From Pseudomonadota bacterium (GTDB taxonomy: Bacteria > Pseudomonadota > Alphaproteobacteria > Rhizobiales > Methylopilaceae): 64,000 nt of DNA. Made by a program: the position numbers and the translations under genes. The DNA lies in NCBI GenBank assembly GCA_023388965.1, contig JAEWFF010000015.1:1-64000 (forward strand), given 5' to 3'. A model generated the notes under the pieces. It saw nothing but the letters and a program-made list of their open reading frames with translations. It had not been told where the DNA came from and searched no databases. Positions within the stretch are counted from its first letter, which is position 1, and every line of letters begins with the position of its first letter. Positions 63,178 through 64,000 of this stretch are shown here, piece after piece.

Positions 63178-64000
63178 GCGCCGCCATGTCCGAAACGATC
63201 CTTTCCGTGCGTGACCTTTCGGTGGATTTCCATCAGGGCGACAGGACCACGCGCGCCGTCGACGGCGTCTCCTTCGACATCCGGCGCGGCGAGGTGGTGG
63301 CGCTGGTCGGCGAATCCGGATCCGGCAAGTCGGTGACCGCCAATTCCATTCTCAGGCTCCTGCCCTATCCGGCGGCGAGCCATCCGGCCGGACAGATCCT
63401 GTTCGACGGCCGCGATCTCATGAAAGCCTCGGACGCGGAGCTTCGCGCCGTGCGCGGCAACGATATCACCATGATCTTCCAGGAGCCGATGACCTCGCTC
63501 AATCCGCTCCATTCCATCGAGCGGCAGATCGGCGAGATCCTTGACGTGCATCAGGGCGTGACGGGCGCGGCGGCGCGCGCGCGGATCCTTGAACTGCTGA
63601 ACCAGGTCGGCATCCGGGAGCCGGAAAAGCGGCTTTCGGCCTATCCGCACGAGCTTTCGGGCGGCCAGCGCCAGCGGGTGATGATCGCCATGGCGCTGGC
63701 CAACCGGCCGGACCTGCTGATCGCCGACGAACCCACCACGGCGCTGGACGTCACCGTGCAGGCGCAGATCCTCGAACTGCTGAAGGGTCTGAAGGAGGAG
63801 CATGGCATGTCCATGCTCTTCATCACCCATGATCTCGGTATCGTGCGCAAGTTCGCCGACCGGGTCTGCGTGATGACCGGCGGCAAGATCGTCGAGACCG
63901 GGCCGGTCGAAGCGATCTTCACCGATCCGCAGCACGCCTATACGCGCCATCTTCTGGCTTCGGAGCCGAAGGGCCGGCCGCGCGCGGCCGACGACAGCCA
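63174..64000 (+). CDS. yejF: Peptide ABC transporter ATPase YejF, 5' part
   Basis: The open frame from ATG 63174 runs off the window end (275 codons seen). It is the first half of a double ATPase. Walker A is VGESGSGKSV, Q-loop FQEPMTSLNP, signature LSGGQRQRVMIA and Walker B LLIADEPTTALD, followed by ITHDLGIV. YejF proteins carry two such domains (about 540 residues), so the second is beyond the window. The start overlaps yejE by four bases. Confidence 0.93.
   Translation, partial: MSAAMSETILSVRDLSVDFHQGDRTTRAVDGVSFDIRRGEVVALVGESGSGKSVTANSILRLLPYPAASHPAGQILFDGRDLMKASDAELRAVRGNDITMIFQEPMTSLNPLHSIERQIGEILDVHQGVTGAAARARILELLNQVGIREPEKRLSAYPHELSGGQRQRVMIAMALANRPDLLIADEPTTALDVTVQAQILELLKGLKEEHGMSMLFITHDLGIVRKFADRVCVMTGGKIVETGPVEAIFTDPQHAYTRHLLASEPKGRPRAADDS

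Noticed and set aside
1..64000. CRISPR array or rRNA operon
   Set aside because: No regularly spaced repeats and no rRNA-like sequence were seen anywhere in the window.

Overview
The window reads as chromosomal DNA of an alphaproteobacterium of the Rhizobiaceae (Rhizobium/Agrobacterium/Shinella/Ensifer type). The evidence is the high GC content, tightly packed short operons with ATGA overlaps, a membrane-bound ferritin gene (mbfA-like) preceded by an Irr-type ICE box, a BA14K-family gene, and two copies of an intergenic palindromic repeat that resembles the rhizobial RIME elements. No species is claimed. About 59 protein genes or gene remnants and one tRNA are supported.

Layout. 1-16.4 kb is housekeeping and metabolism: an aldo/keto reductase, a Gfo/Idh/MocA oxidoreductase, a divergent GT2 / GT-C-like membrane pair, xseA, a P5CR-like reductase overlapping an M29 aminopeptidase, YbaK and YffB-like proteins, an aromatic aminotransferase, an EEP hydrolase convergent with cardiolipin synthase, an O6-methylguanine methyltransferase, a purine permease and a second YbaK. 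16.65-23.23 kb is a 6.6-kb integrated island at tRNA-Leu(CAG), bounded by a 17-bp repeat of the tRNA 3' part. It holds a P4-type integrase next to the tRNA, a coiled-coil protein of unknown function, an AlpA-like / HTH-zinc-ribbon / second tyrosine recombinase gene series, an AbiC-type abortive infection protein and a 5'-truncated type III restriction subunit. It is probably a small, partly decayed defence island.

23.3-44 kb holds a phosphohexomutase, BA14K, a SelW-like Cys protein, DoxX, an orphan receiver, a Crp/Fnr regulator, pyrC, a glutamine amidotransferase, a lone F0 subunit a gene with an unusual substitution, lepA, an MFS transporter, an acetylpolyamine amidohydrolase followed by an EamA exporter, an OmpA lipoprotein, a YiiX-type hydrolase, mbfA, a HAD phosphatase, recF-moeB, a hydroxyacid dehydrogenase, an SH3 protein and adenosine kinase.

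44.4-64 kb opens with a complete EF-P modification locus: efp divergent from overlapping epmA-epmB. Then follow a chemoreceptor, an EI24/CysZ-like protein, nth, a DUF2244 gene, an Ada-like regulator-methyltransferase, gpmA-dapB-ABC exporter, glk, mgsA, a striking 22-bp perfect palindrome, mepA, and the yejABEF peptide importer, whose ATPase gene runs off the window end.

Functional links: EpmA and EpmB make and attach beta-lysine to Lys34 of EF-P. YejA-YejB-YejE-YejF form one ABC importer. nth, ogt, ada, recF and xseA give a DNA-repair flavour. The island stands apart from its surroundings in gene content and, in the AbiC gene, in an AT-richer composition.
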